64,000 bases of DNA from JAJPKK01 sp963702755 (GCA_963702755.1 CAVPDZ010000016.1:62001-126000), one strand, 5' to 3'; positions 9,735-18,250 are shown, counted from the stretch's first letter. Program-made: numbers and translations. Notes: generated by a model not told the origin, from the letters alone.

Positions 9735-10206
9735 GCGTAATCTGCTCCGCCAATGTGGTGGGTGAAGGCCGGTGCCTCGCCCGCGCGCCGCGACAGGCCA
9801 AGGTAGGCTCCCGTCAGCCTCCCAATCGCCACCGGAAGAGCCTAGCTAGGGCGTGTACTCATAAAACGGGCCGTGTCCGCTTTGCTGCCGAAATCGGACA
9901 TGTCAGTAGGATGAAGTCATGTCCGTCAAGAGCCAATGGCGGAAGTCACCGATGCTTCTAGTCGGTCCGAGACAGGGCAGACGCTTTTTGGCTATGACGG
10001 CCCCCCTTAGGCAGTGACACTTATGTCGCGACCTCGACGACTTGCTTCTTTATTGGAGTATCCGAACGGCTAGCAAGGAAAGACCAAGGTACTGTAATCG
10101 CCAATAATCGCGAAGCTCGTCGCTTTCGGTTTGCTGTTCGTATCACCCAGCCAGCAAGCGGGGAGTAGGACGATGCCGCGAATGCATTTTGGTCAGGAGA
10201 CACGAT
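9735..10206. other. Gene-free stretch holding the left arm of an inverted-repeat element
   Basis: No supportable gene. From 9849 it is the left arm of the element at 9849-11290. It contains a hairpin-prone segment (GTCCGCTTTGCTGCCGAAAT, then CGGAC) and several short direct or inverted motifs. It is less GC-rich than the flanking coding DNA. Confidence 0.5.
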
Positions 10207-11290
10207 ATGCCCGATCGCTTTGGCGCAGCCTCCGACGCGGCCGTCTCCGCGGGCGCGTCGGCCCAAAATTGGTTCGCAGGTGGTGAGCGCGTTGGCTACG
10301 ATCCCAGAGCTCAAGCTATCGTTGCAGCGGAAGGCGCGCCCCTCAAAATCTTCTTGAGGCGGGAGGGGGAACTCGCGCACGCCGTTACCTTTATGCCAGG
10401 ATTTCCCGATGGCTCGTTTGGATGGGCGAAGGTTTTGCAGCACTTACCGAATGCCGGCGAAATGCCGAAGCTCTTCGTCGAGTATGTCGGCATGGGCGAT
10501 AGCGACAAACCCAAGGAATATGCCTATTCCACTGCCGAACGCACCGATCTCATCGAGGCGATTTGGCGGGATCAGTCTGTCCTGTCCACAACGCTGGTCG
10601 CCTTCGATTTTTCCGCGATTGTCATCTCGGAGCACCTGCGACGTCGACTTGAGCGCGCCCAGCGTGGGGCGCCTGCGGGTGGACCAGAAATACGTGGCGT
10701 TTTCATTTTCAATGGTGGACTCTTTCCGGACGGGCATTCCCACCCATGGTTCACCACGCCGCTTCTACGCCGCATCCCCAAGCCGGCCCGCGGAGCTCTA
10801 GGGCTCTCCTTTACTCTCTTCAAGATGTTGGTGGGGGTGATTTGGTCCAAGGGATATCACGTGACTGATGCCGAGATACGCGAGCTCTATAGCGTTCTGA
10901 ACCGCCAAGATGGCCTGTTCTTTCTTGCCGCCGCAGCAGGGTTCGTAGAGGATCACAAGGCGGAAGGTGATCGGCTCGACTTCGGCCACCTCTTCAAGAC
11001 TTATCGCGGTCAGTTCCCGTTGCTGGTGGGAGGCAGCGATGAAGATCCCTTCGAACACCGCCAGGTCGACCTCGCGCAGGCACGTTTGGGAGAACTCGGT
11101 TTTCGTATCGAGCGGTTGCCCGGCGGTCACCTCACCACTAGCGAGCAGCCGGAAGCCCTGGCGGCCCTGATCACGAAGTTCGAGCGAGGCTTGTAAGAAT
11201 ATCGGGGCGGTGCAATCTGCTATCTCCGGGGTCGTCGCATGTTTGCTTTACCGTCGAAAATGGGTAGTGCCGGATTATGGGTACACGCCC
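9849..11290. mobile_element. 1.44-kb unit with terminal inverted repeats and TA flanks, carrying a hydrolase gene and no transposase
   Basis: The left end reads GGGCGTGTACTCATAA (9849-9864). The right end reads, on the complementary strand, GGGCGTGTACCCATAA (11290 back to 11275). Over 21 bp the two ends match at 18 positions. The dinucleotide TA abuts both ends (9847-9848 and 11291-11292), the target duplication expected of IS630/mariner-type transposition. The only good gene inside is the alpha/beta hydrolase at 10207-11196; no transposase frame is present. The element is inferred from ends and flanks only. It may be a non-autonomous transposon carrying a passenger gene, or a solo pair of ends from a decayed element. 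Confidence 0.55.
10207..11196 (+). CDS. Alpha/beta-hydrolase, haloalkane-dehalogenase-like
   Basis: 329 residues from the ATG at 10207 (MPDRFGAASD), with AGGAG about 10 nt upstream. The fold signatures are FMPGFPDGSFGW (oxyanion loop, about residues 62-73), EYVGMGDSDKP, a nucleophile elbow VAFDFSAIV with Asp at about residue 134 where serine hydrolases have Ser, and a late GGHLTTSEQPEAL carrying the likely catalytic His. An Asp nucleophile is typical of haloalkane dehalogenases and epoxide hydrolases; the exact reaction is uncertain. Codon use is less GC-biased than in neighbours. The gene lies wholly within the inverted-repeat element, which suggests horizontal acquisition. Confidence 0.75.
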   Translation: MPDRFGAASDAAVSAGASAQNWFAGGERVGYDPRAQAIVAAEGAPLKIFLRREGELAHAVTFMPGFPDGSFGWAKVLQHLPNAGEMPKLFVEYVGMGDSDKPKEYAYSTAERTDLIEAIWRDQSVLSTTLVAFDFSAIVISEHLRRRLERAQRGAPAGGPEIRGVFIFNGGLFPDGHSHPWFTTPLLRRIPKPARGALGLSFTLFKMLVGVIWSKGYHVTDAEIRELYSVLNRQDGLFFLAAAAGFVEDHKAEGDRLDFGHLFKTYRGQFPLLVGGSDEDPFEHRQVDLAQARLGELGFRIERLPGGHLTTSEQPEALAALITKFERGL

Positions 11291-11386
11291 TAGACTGGCA
11301 TCAGTCCGCCCGCGGTAATTGCGTCATATGGATGCGCGGGCGGCGGTATCTGCCTCACGTCGTGAATGGAAGCTGCGGAGGATAAA

Positions 11387-11842
11387 ATGGCATTCGAATT
11401 CAAGATCAACGGCAAGGCGGTCCGCTCCGAGGCGCCGCCGCATATTCCGTTGTTGTGGGTCATCCGCGAGGAACTCAAACTCACCGGCACCAAGTTCGGC
11501 TGCGGCACCGGGCTGTGCGGCGCCTGCATGGTGCATGTGGACGGCAAGCGCGCATTTTCCTGCCAGACCCAGGTGTCGCAAGTCGCCGGCAAGTCGGTGA
11601 CGACGATCGAAGGTTTGTCGCCGGATTCGTCGCATCCGGTGCAGAAGGCATGGCTCGCCGAGCGCGTGCCGCAATGCGGCTACTGCCAGTCCGGCCAGAT
11701 CATGAGCGCCGCCGATCTGCTGGCGCACAATCCGCACCCGTCGCATGCCGAGATCGTTGAGCACATGAGCACCAACATCTGTCGCTGCGGCACCTATCAA
11801 CGCATCGTCCGCGCCGTCGAGCGCGCCGCGAAGGAGGCGTGA
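11387..11842 (+). CDS. Isoquinoline 1-oxidoreductase alpha-type (2Fe-2S) subunit
   Basis: 151 residues from the ATG at 11387 with GGAGG just upstream. Both cluster motifs are complete: GCGTGLCGACMVHVDG plus AFSCQTQV, and QCGYCQSGQIMSA plus NICRCGTYQRIV. The sequence LWVIREELKLTGTKFGCG is characteristic of the Ior/aldehyde oxidoreductase small subunit. It sits 3 bp before the large-subunit start, forming a two-gene operon. Electrons are probably passed to a periplasmic c-type cytochrome because no FAD subunit is present. Confidence 0.93.
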   Translation: MAFEFKINGKAVRSEAPPHIPLLWVIREELKLTGTKFGCGTGLCGACMVHVDGKRAFSCQTQVSQVAGKSVTTIEGLSPDSSHPVQKAWLAERVPQCGYCQSGQIMSAADLLAHNPHPSHAEIVEHMSTNICRCGTYQRIVRAVERAAKEA

Positions 11843-11845
11843 GCC

Positions 11846-14038
11846 ATGACCCTCCATATTCGCACCACCGATATCACCCGCCGCGGCTTCATGGTCGGCG
11901 CCGCCGGCTTCACTTTTGCCGTCGCCGCAGGCGAGCGGCTTGGCACCGCGCACGCCGCGCCGAGCGAAGTCGCCTTGAGCCCGTGGGTGACAATTGGGAC
12001 CGACGGCACCGTCGCCATCATGTCGCCGGCGGCAGAGATGGGGCAGGGGTCGCTGACCTCGTTGCCTCTGATTCTTGCCGAAGAGCTCGATGCCGATTGG
12101 GCGAAGGTGCGCATCGTCGTCGCGCCGCCGAACGACGAGCTCTACAAGAATCCGGTGTTCGGCTACATGTACACCGCCGGCAGCAATGCCGTGACCGGGT
12201 ACTACAAGGAACTGCGGCTGTTCGGTGCGCAGGTTCGCAAGGTGCTGCTGGCGAATGCGGCGAAGCACTGGAACGTTCCGGTCGCGGAGCTGACCACCGG
12301 CCCGAGCGTCGTCATCCACGAGAAGTCGGGGCGGCGTCTGTCCTACGGCGAGATCGCCGCGTTTGCCGAAGTCCCCACGACGGCACCCGAGGTCACCGAA
12401 AGCGAGCTCAAGCGACCCGATCAGTTCCGCCTCATCGGCAAGGATGTGATGCGGGTCGAACTGCCGCAGAAGGTGAACGGCAGCGCGCAATACTCGATCG
12501 ACGTCCAGGTGCCCGGCATGCTCTACGGCGCGATCCTGCGCGCGCCGGTGGAAGGCGCAGGCCCGGATAAGATCGACGACGCCAAGGCGAAAGCGGTCAA
12601 GGGCGTGCTGAAGATCGTGCCGCTGCCCTATGGCGTCGGCGTCATCGCCGAGACCCCGTGGGCGGCGTTCGAGGCGAAGGACGCGCTCAAGGTCGCCTGG
12701 ACCCACACCGGCAAGGCCTGGGGCTTCAACAGCGAGAAGGCGCTGGTCAAGTTCGCCGCCGCAGCGCGCGACCTGTCGCAGCCGACCAAGCTGTGGGCGA
12801 AGGAAGGTGACGCGCTCGCCGCCATGAAGACCGCGGCAACGGTCGTCGAGAGCGAATACCGCAACGACCTCGTCTATCACGCCCAGATGGAGCCGCTGAA
12901 CGCGGTGGCCGCGGTGTCGCCGAGCGGCGATGCCTGCGAGCTGTGGTGTGGCGTGCAATCGAAGACGATCGCGGTGACGGTCGCATCCGATGCCCTGGGC
13001 ATCAAGCCCGACAAGATCGTCTATCACGACATGCTGATGGGCGGCGGCTTCGGCCGGCGCGGCCATCGCGACGAGGAATATGTCCACGACGCGGTGGTGC
13101 TGTCGAATGCCGTGAAGAAGCCGGTCAAGGTGCTGTGGACCCGTGAAGACGATGTCCACAACGGGCGCTTCAATCCGCTGTCGGCACACTATCTGCGCGC
13201 CGGCTTCGATGCGTCAGGCAAGCTGATCGCGTTCCATCATCGCAAGGCCTGCGACGAGGTAACGGCGTTCCAGGACCCGGTGCGTTTTGAGCGATTGAAG
13301 GGCCGCGACGGCATCGCGTTCAATGGCCTCGACGCGGCCTATTACGGCGTGCCGAACCGGCTCGCCGAGGCGGTCGTGCAGGAGAGCGGGCTTCGCACCT
13401 CGAGCTTGCGCGGCATCGCGCATCTCACCAACATCTTCGCGATCGAATCGTTCATGGACGAACTCGCGCGCAAGCGCGCAGTCGATCCGGCGACGTTCCG
13501 GCGCGATCTGATGCAGACCAATCCGCGCGCGGTGCACATCATCGACACCGTCGCCCGCATGGCGGACTGGGGCCGCAAGCGCGACGGCACCGCGCTCGGC
13601 TTCACCTACATGAACTATTCGGGCACGCAGATCGCGCTCGTCGCGGAAGTCGCGCTCGACCGCAGTTCGGGGCGGCTGCGCGTGCCGCGGATCTGGACGG
13701 CGCTCGACCCGGGCATCGCCGTTCAGCCCGACAACATCGTCGCCCAGACCGAAAGCAGCATCGTCTACGGCCTGGGATTCGCGCTCTATGAGCGCATCAC
13801 CATCGACGACGGCGCGGTCCAGGAGTCGAACTTCTACGACTATCATGTGCCGCGCATGAACGAGATCCCGCAGATGTTCGTCGAGGTCGTGCCGACCAAC
13901 AATCATCCGACCGGCGTCGGCCAGATGGCGACGCCGCTGGTTGGCCCGGCGATCGCGAACGCCGTCGCCGAACTCACCGGCGTGCGCCTGCGCGAAACTC
14001 CGATGACTCCGGATCGCGTGAAGAAGGCGCTGGCGTAG
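11846..14038 (+). CDS. Isoquinoline 1-oxidoreductase beta-type molybdopterin subunit, Tat-exported
   Basis: 730 residues, intact. The Tat signal is DITRRGFMVGAAGFTFAVAA, ending at HAAPS. Molybdopterin-domain motifs are SPAAEMGQGSLTSLPLILAE, HAQMEPLNAVA, MGGGFGRRGHRDEEYVHDA, RGIAHLTNIFAIESFMDEL and PTGVGQMATPLVGPAIANA near the C-terminus. It belongs to the xanthine dehydrogenase/aldehyde oxidase superfamily, IorB branch, which hydroxylates N-heterocycles or aldehydes in the periplasm. The usual Glu of the C-terminal GVGE loop appears as GVGQ here, an oddity worth checking. A small cytochrome c gene follows in convergent orientation. Confidence 0.92.
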   Translation: MTLHIRTTDITRRGFMVGAAGFTFAVAAGERLGTAHAAPSEVALSPWVTIGTDGTVAIMSPAAEMGQGSLTSLPLILAEELDADWAKVRIVVAPPNDELYKNPVFGYMYTAGSNAVTGYYKELRLFGAQVRKVLLANAAKHWNVPVAELTTGPSVVIHEKSGRRLSYGEIAAFAEVPTTAPEVTESELKRPDQFRLIGKDVMRVELPQKVNGSAQYSIDVQVPGMLYGAILRAPVEGAGPDKIDDAKAKAVKGVLKIVPLPYGVGVIAETPWAAFEAKDALKVAWTHTGKAWGFNSEKALVKFAAAARDLSQPTKLWAKEGDALAAMKTAATVVESEYRNDLVYHAQMEPLNAVAAVSPSGDACELWCGVQSKTIAVTVASDALGIKPDKIVYHDMLMGGGFGRRGHRDEEYVHDAVVLSNAVKKPVKVLWTREDDVHNGRFNPLSAHYLRAGFDASGKLIAFHHRKACDEVTAFQDPVRFERLKGRDGIAFNGLDAAYYGVPNRLAEAVVQESGLRTSSLRGIAHLTNIFAIESFMDELARKRAVDPATFRRDLMQTNPRAVHIIDTVARMADWGRKRDGTALGFTYMNYSGTQIALVAEVALDRSSGRLRVPRIWTALDPGIAVQPDNIVAQTESSIVYGLGFALYERITIDDGAVQESNFYDYHVPRMNEIPQMFVEVVPTNNHPTGVGQMATPLVGPAIANAVAELTGVRLRETPMTPDRVKKALA

Positions 14039-14047
14039 GGGCAGCGC

Positions 14048-14189
14048 GTAGCCCGGATGAAGGGGCCGCGGCTGCCGCGGTCCCGTAATCCGGGACGGCT
14101 TTGCCACCCTGGAGAGGGTGGTCCCGGATTGCGCGGAGCCTGTCATCGGGCCCGCCAGCGGCGGGACCCGTTCGCTCCATCCGGGCTAC
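14048..14189. repeat. Palindromic intergenic repeat, family A copy 2
   Basis: Starts GTAGCCCGGATGA and ends TCCATCCGGGCTAC, sharing with copy 1 the core GCGGAGCCTGTCATCGGGCC and a following GGCGGGACCCGTT. It begins 10 bp after the large-subunit stop, between convergent genes, so it may also act as a transcription barrier. Confidence 0.8.
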
Positions 14190-14199
14190 AACTCGTCCC

Positions 14200-14664
14200 T
14201 CACTTCGCCGGCGCGAAATTCTGGTTGGTGAGAGGCGGTGATGTGGGACGCTGAATTCGGATGAATTCCTTTTTCGCGCTGGTGTGACAGGTATTGCACG
14301 CCTTGGTGAGGCCGTCGAAGGCGGTCGCGAACTTGGCGCTGTTCTTCAACTCGACGGCCTTGTCCATCTCTTCGAGGGCCGGCAGGGCGATCGACTTGAT
14401 CATGTCGCCGACGGGAATGCCGTCATGGGTCGGGAACTGCTTGGCCGCATCGGTGAGCCCTTCCTTGAGCTCGTCGACCTCGTAGGCGGCGAGATCCCAG
14501 TTCTTGGCCTGGCCGGCGAACCACAGCTTGGCGTGACGCAGCTGCGTAGCCGTCATGAACTCGCCAAGGCCCGGCGCGTAGGGCTCTTTCGCTTCTTGCG
14601 CGCTGGCGAAGAGCGCGGACGCGATGAAGGCGGCGCTAGCAGCGGCGATGATGGCGGATTTCAT
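14200..14664 (-). CDS. Secreted small c-type cytochrome (cytochrome c'-like)
   Basis: 154 residues with a signal peptide (MKSAIIAAASAAFIASALFA, cleaved near SAQEA). A single haem site, CNTCH, lies near the C-terminus (about residues 125-129), preceded by long helices. The arrangement of a four-helix protein with C-terminal CxxCH fits class II cytochromes. It is a plausible electron acceptor for the periplasmic Mo hydroxylase encoded just to the left; this is inferred from position. No axial His or Met beyond the motif can be assigned with certainty. Confidence 0.82.
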   Translation of the reverse strand: MKSAIIAAASAAFIASALFASAQEAKEPYAPGLGEFMTATQLRHAKLWFAGQAKNWDLAAYEVDELKEGLTDAAKQFPTHDGIPVGDMIKSIALPALEEMDKAVELKNSAKFATAFDGLTKACNTCHTSAKKEFIRIQRPTSPPLTNQNFAPAK

Positions 14665-14723
14665 GGATGCCTCCCTTGGCGATTAGATGGACGAAATTTG
14701 GCGCGCATCCCACACATCATGGA

Positions 14724-15944
14724 TCAGCCCACCGCCGCGAGCGCCGCACCGCCCAGCGCGCACAGCACGACAACGAGCCAGGGCGGCGTTTTCCAGACGG
14801 CGAGCAGCAGGAAGGCGCCGAGCGCGAGGGCGAAGTCGCGCGGGGCCGTCACTGCGCTCTGCCAGACCGGATTATAGAGCGCCGCGAGCAACAGGCCGAC
14901 GACCGCGGCATTGACGCCGTCGAGCGCCGCCTGTGCGCCCGGCCGGTTGCGCAGCATCTGCCAGAACGGCAGCGTGCCGATGACGAGCAGGAACGACGGG
15001 AGGAAAATCGCGACCAGGCAGATGGCGGCGCCAATGACGCCGTTCGGCGGTTGGTTCATTACGGCCCCGAGATAGGCCGAGAAGGTGAAGAGGGGGCCCG
15101 GCACCGCCTGTGCGGCGCCGTATCCGGCGAGGAAAGTGTCGTTCGTCACCCACCCGGGCGGCACCACCGCGGCCTGAAGCAGCGGCAGCACCACGTGGCC
15201 GCCGCCGAACACCAGCGAGCCGGCGCGGTAGAACGCATTGAACATGGCGAGCCCTTGGCTCGGCACGGCCGCAGCGAGGAGCGGCAAGCCGATGAGGAGC
15301 GCGAAGAATATCGCGAGGCACACCAACCCCGCCGTGTGACTGAACTGCGCGCCGAACGCCGTCTCCGCCGCCGGCCGCTCGCCGCGCAACAGCACAAGCC
15401 CGGCAATGGCGCCGAGAGCGATCGCACCGAGTTGCCCGGGCGTTGTCGGCATGAACAGCACGATTGCCGCCGCTAGGACCGCGAGGCTCGCGCGCACCCG
15501 GCCGGTTGCCATCGTGCTGGCCATGCCCCACACCGCCTGCGCCACCACGGCAACCGCCGCGATCTTGAGTCCGTGCAGCCAACCGGAGCCGGCGAGATCG
15601 CCGAACCGCTCGACGCCAAGCGCGAACAGCACCAGGACGATTGCGGAGGGCATGGTGAAGCCGAGCCAGGCGGCAAAAGCCCCGGCAAAGCCGGCGCGCG
15701 TCAGGCCGATGCCGATCCCGACTTCGCTCGAGGCCGGACCGGGCAGGAATTGGCACAGCGCGACGAGATCAAGGTAGCTGCGCTCGTCGAGCCAGCGCCG
15801 GCGCTCGACGATGTCCTGGCGAAAATAGCCGAGATGGGCGACCGGCCCGCCGAACGACGTCAGCCCAAGCCGCAGGAACGCGGCGAAGACTTCGAACGCG
15901 TTGCCCCGTGTCGCGGCGGTACTCGTGGTGTCATGGGCGGTCAT
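14724..15944 (-). CDS. chrA: Chromate transporter ChrA, long two-domain form
   Basis: 406 residues, about ten to twelve membrane segments in two tandem CHR domains. The first domain carries LRLGLTSFGGPVAHLGYF near residues 26-43 and CQFLPGPASSEVGIGIGL. The second carries SLVFGGGHVVLPLLQAAVVP and GYGAAQAVPGPLFTFSAYLG. These paired FGGP/FGGGH and PGP motifs define the CHR family, which exports chromate across the inner membrane. No chrB regulator is adjacent. Specificity for chromate over sulfate-like anions is assumed from the family. Confidence 0.93.
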   Translation of the reverse strand: MTAHDTTSTAATRGNAFEVFAAFLRLGLTSFGGPVAHLGYFRQDIVERRRWLDERSYLDLVALCQFLPGPASSEVGIGIGLTRAGFAGAFAAWLGFTMPSAIVLVLFALGVERFGDLAGSGWLHGLKIAAVAVVAQAVWGMASTMATGRVRASLAVLAAAIVLFMPTTPGQLGAIALGAIAGLVLLRGERPAAETAFGAQFSHTAGLVCLAIFFALLIGLPLLAAAVPSQGLAMFNAFYRAGSLVFGGGHVVLPLLQAAVVPPGWVTNDTFLAGYGAAQAVPGPLFTFSAYLGAVMNQPPNGVIGAAICLVAIFLPSFLLVIGTLPFWQMLRNRPGAQAALDGVNAAVVGLLLAALYNPVWQSAVTAPRDFALALGAFLLLAVWKTPPWLVVVLCALGGAALAAVG

Positions 15945-16021
15945 CGGTCAGCTTGCGCATCGGCTGATGTTATGTACGAGATAACCACGACAACGCGATC
16001 ACAGGTCGGCGTCGGTTCCCC

Positions 16022-17125
16022 ATGAGACTTGCAACACTGAGACTTGCGGCACCAAGACTTGGCACACTACACGGGTTTGCGGCGGTTCGTAAGGATGGCT
16101 TCGTAACGTTGGCCGTCGTTGCCTTGGCAATCGCGCTGCAAGGCCCGGCACTCGCGCAAAATGCGGCGCCGACCGAGGTGCGTGTCGGCATTGCCAACAC
16201 CGCGACCGACGTCGGGTTTTTCATTGCCGATAAGAAGGGCTACTTCCGCGAGGCCGGCATCGTCGTGGACATGACCGGTTTCGCCTCGGCGGCGAAGATG
16301 ATCGTGCCGCTCGGCACCGGCGAACTCGATGTCGGCGGCGGCACGGTGTCGGCTGGACTCTACAATGCGGTCGAGCGCGGCATTCGCATCCGCATCGTCG
16401 CCGACAAGGGCTCGGTCCGCGATGGCTACGAGTTTTCGACCTTGTTGGTCCGCAAGGACCTCGTCGACAGCGGGCGGTTCAAGACCCTCGCCGACCTCAA
16501 GGGCATGACGATCGCGACAGCCTCGCAGGGCGCCGGCTCGGAATCCTCCCTCAACGAAGCGCTCAAGAAGGGCGGGCTCAAGTATTCGGACGTGAACGTC
16601 GTCTACATGGGCTTTCCGGAGCAGGTCGCGGCCTTTCGCAACAAGGGCATCGATGGCGGCGTCGCCAACGAGCCGACGCTCACGCGCACGATCCGGGACG
16701 GCCTCGCGGTGCGGGCGAGTTCGCAGACCATCTATCCCGGCCAGCAGACCGCAGTGGTGCTCTACTCGGACGGCTTCGCCGGCCGGCGCGCGGTGGCGCA
16801 GAAATTCATGAACGCCTATCTGCGCGCGATGCGCGAATACAACGCCGCCTTGAAGAATGGCCGGCTGGACGGACCGGGCGCGCGCGAAATCATTTCGATC
16901 TTGACCGAATACACCGCGATCAAGGATCCCGCGACCTATGCCGCAATGACGGCCTTCGCCGTCGATCCGGACGGCAAGGTCAATGCCGCGAGCCTCGCCA
17001 ACGATCTCGCGTTCTTCAAGGAGCGCGGCCTGGTCGATGGCCGCGTCGCGGTCGATCGCCTGATCGACAATTCCTTCGCCGAGGAAGCCGTGCGCGCACT
17101 CGGTCCAAGCGAACACAAGCAGTGA
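16022..17125 (+). CDS. ABC-transporter substrate-binding protein, NMT1/SsuA-like, orphan
   Basis: 367 residues. A long basic N-terminus (MRLATLRLAAPRLGTLHGFA) precedes a hydrophobic segment ending in an Ala-x-Ala site (ALAQN). The true start could be internal. The body has VRVGIANTATDVGFFIADKK, KGYFREAGIVVDM and GTGELDVGGGTVSAGLYNA, the signature of periplasmic binding proteins for nitrate, taurine or thiamine-precursor type ligands. No permease or ATPase gene is next to it, so it may serve a transporter encoded elsewhere. Confidence 0.85.
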   Translation: MRLATLRLAAPRLGTLHGFAAVRKDGFVTLAVVALAIALQGPALAQNAAPTEVRVGIANTATDVGFFIADKKGYFREAGIVVDMTGFASAAKMIVPLGTGELDVGGGTVSAGLYNAVERGIRIRIVADKGSVRDGYEFSTLLVRKDLVDSGRFKTLADLKGMTIATASQGAGSESSLNEALKKGGLKYSDVNVVYMGFPEQVAAFRNKGIDGGVANEPTLTRTIRDGLAVRASSQTIYPGQQTAVVLYSDGFAGRRAVAQKFMNAYLRAMREYNAALKNGRLDGPGAREIISILTEYTAIKDPATYAAMTAFAVDPDGKVNAASLANDLAFFKERGLVDGRVAVDRLIDNSFAEEAVRALGPSEHKQ

Positions 17126-17250
17126 AGAATTTCCGAGTCGCGTTCGCGCGTCTATTTCCTTCGGCGCGTGTCGTTGCCCACGAGACAAAGCAAAGCTTGC
17201 GCTGGCGCCGTGCGCCTTGGTAGTGACGGCGCGGTTGCCGGAAGCATTCC

Positions 17251-17761
17251 ATGGTCGAAGCGCGCAGGCGGAAAGAAGCAGACGACGCGTCCTTTAAGGG
17301 CGCGCGTATTCTCATTGTCGAATCCGATTACTACGGCGAGATCGCCGACACGCTCATGGCCGGCGCGCGGCGCGCGCTTGATGCGGCCGGCGCCGCCTGC
17401 GACGTTGTCACCGTGCCCGGCGCGCTCGAAATTCCTCAGGCCATCGCGCTTGCGCTCGACGCCGCGCGCGGCCGCAACGCCTATCACGGCGTCGTCGCGC
17501 TCGGCTGCGTCATTCGCGGCGAGACCAGCCACTACGACATCGTCGCCGGGGAATCCGCGCGCGCTTTGATGGAGATCGCACTCGCGCGCGCGATGCCGAT
17601 CGGAAATGGCATCCTCACCGTCGATACCGCAGCGCAGGCGATGGTGCGCGCGGCCCTCGACAAGGGCGACAAAGGCGGCACGGCCGCCAAGGCCGCACTT
17701 GCGCTCCTCGGCCTCAAGCGGCGCCTTAGCCGCGCCCAAAACCAAATCCCGCAAACGGTGA
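17251..17761 (+). CDS. ribH: 6,7-dimethyl-8-ribityllumazine synthase (RibH); 3' end obscured by a probable extra base
   Basis: Catalyses the penultimate step of riboflavin synthesis, condensing 5-amino-6-ribitylaminouracil with a four-carbon phosphate. Motifs are ILIVESDYYGEIADTLMAGA, VPGALEIPQAIALAL and GCVIRGETSHYDIVAGES, the last containing the catalytic His. As read, the frame runs without a stop into nusB. If one base is removed near 17715-17725, the frame ends in a TGA at 17759-17761 that overlaps the nusB ATG (TGATG), the usual coupled arrangement. The apparent fusion is therefore probably an indel artefact. The end is given on that assumption. Confidence 0.85.
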
Positions 17762-18237
17762 TGGTTCGTCCCGCCCAAAGCCCTCGCAAGGCGAACCGGC
17801 GCGGCGCGGCGCGGCTCGCGGCCGTGCAGGCGCTCTATCAGATGGAGATGGCGGGCACCGGCCTCAACGAAATTCTGGCGCAGTTCGAAAGCCACTGGCT
17901 CGGCCGCGAGGTCGAAGGCGAGCAATATCTCCCGGTTGAGGCCGCCTTTTTCCGCGAGATCGTCTCCGGGGTCCTCGACATGCAGCGCGAGCTCGATCCG
18001 AGGATCGATGCCGCGCTCGAAGCCACTTGGCCGCTCAAGCGCATCGAGGCGATCCTGCGGTCGGTGCTGCGCGCCGGCGCCTGGGAACTCGCGAAGCGGC
18101 TCGACATTCCGTCGCGGGTGATCGTGTCCGAATATGTCGACGTTGCTCACGCCTTCGTCGATGCGAGCGAAACCGGGATGGTCAATGCGGTGCTCGACCG
18201 CCTCGCTCGCGCCGCGCGCCCGGCGGAGTTCGAATAG
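17761..18237 (+). CDS. nusB: Transcription antitermination factor NusB
   Basis: 158 residues from the ATG at 17761 (MVRPAQSPRKANRRG). NusB binds boxA RNA with NusE in rRNA antitermination. Diagnostic segments are RRGAARLAAVQALYQMEMAG at the N-terminus and LDIPSRVIVSEYVDVAHAF, then ETGMVNAVLDRLAR, at the C-terminus. Length is normal for the family. ribH-nusB-thiL is a common alphaproteobacterial order and is followed here. Confidence 0.93.
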   Translation: MVRPAQSPRKANRRGAARLAAVQALYQMEMAGTGLNEILAQFESHWLGREVEGEQYLPVEAAFFREIVSGVLDMQRELDPRIDAALEATWPLKRIEAILRSVLRAGAWELAKRLDIPSRVIVSEYVDVAHAFVDASETGMVNAVLDRLARAARPAEFE

Positions 18238-18250
18238 GAACGGAGCTGCG

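Noticed and set aside
9731..9961. Short plus-strand frame after the DUF2254 gene
   Set aside because: No ribosome-binding site, no domain, and it crosses the left end of the inverted-repeat element.
11324..13189. 621-codon antisense frame across the second Ior large subunit
   Set aside because: No recognisable domains and shadow-frame composition; the plus strand holds a complete, motif-rich gene.
17251..18237. Genuine RibH-NusB bifunctional fusion
   Set aside because: A single-base correction restores the overlapping TGATG stop/start arrangement, and many neighbouring genes show the same kind of extra base.
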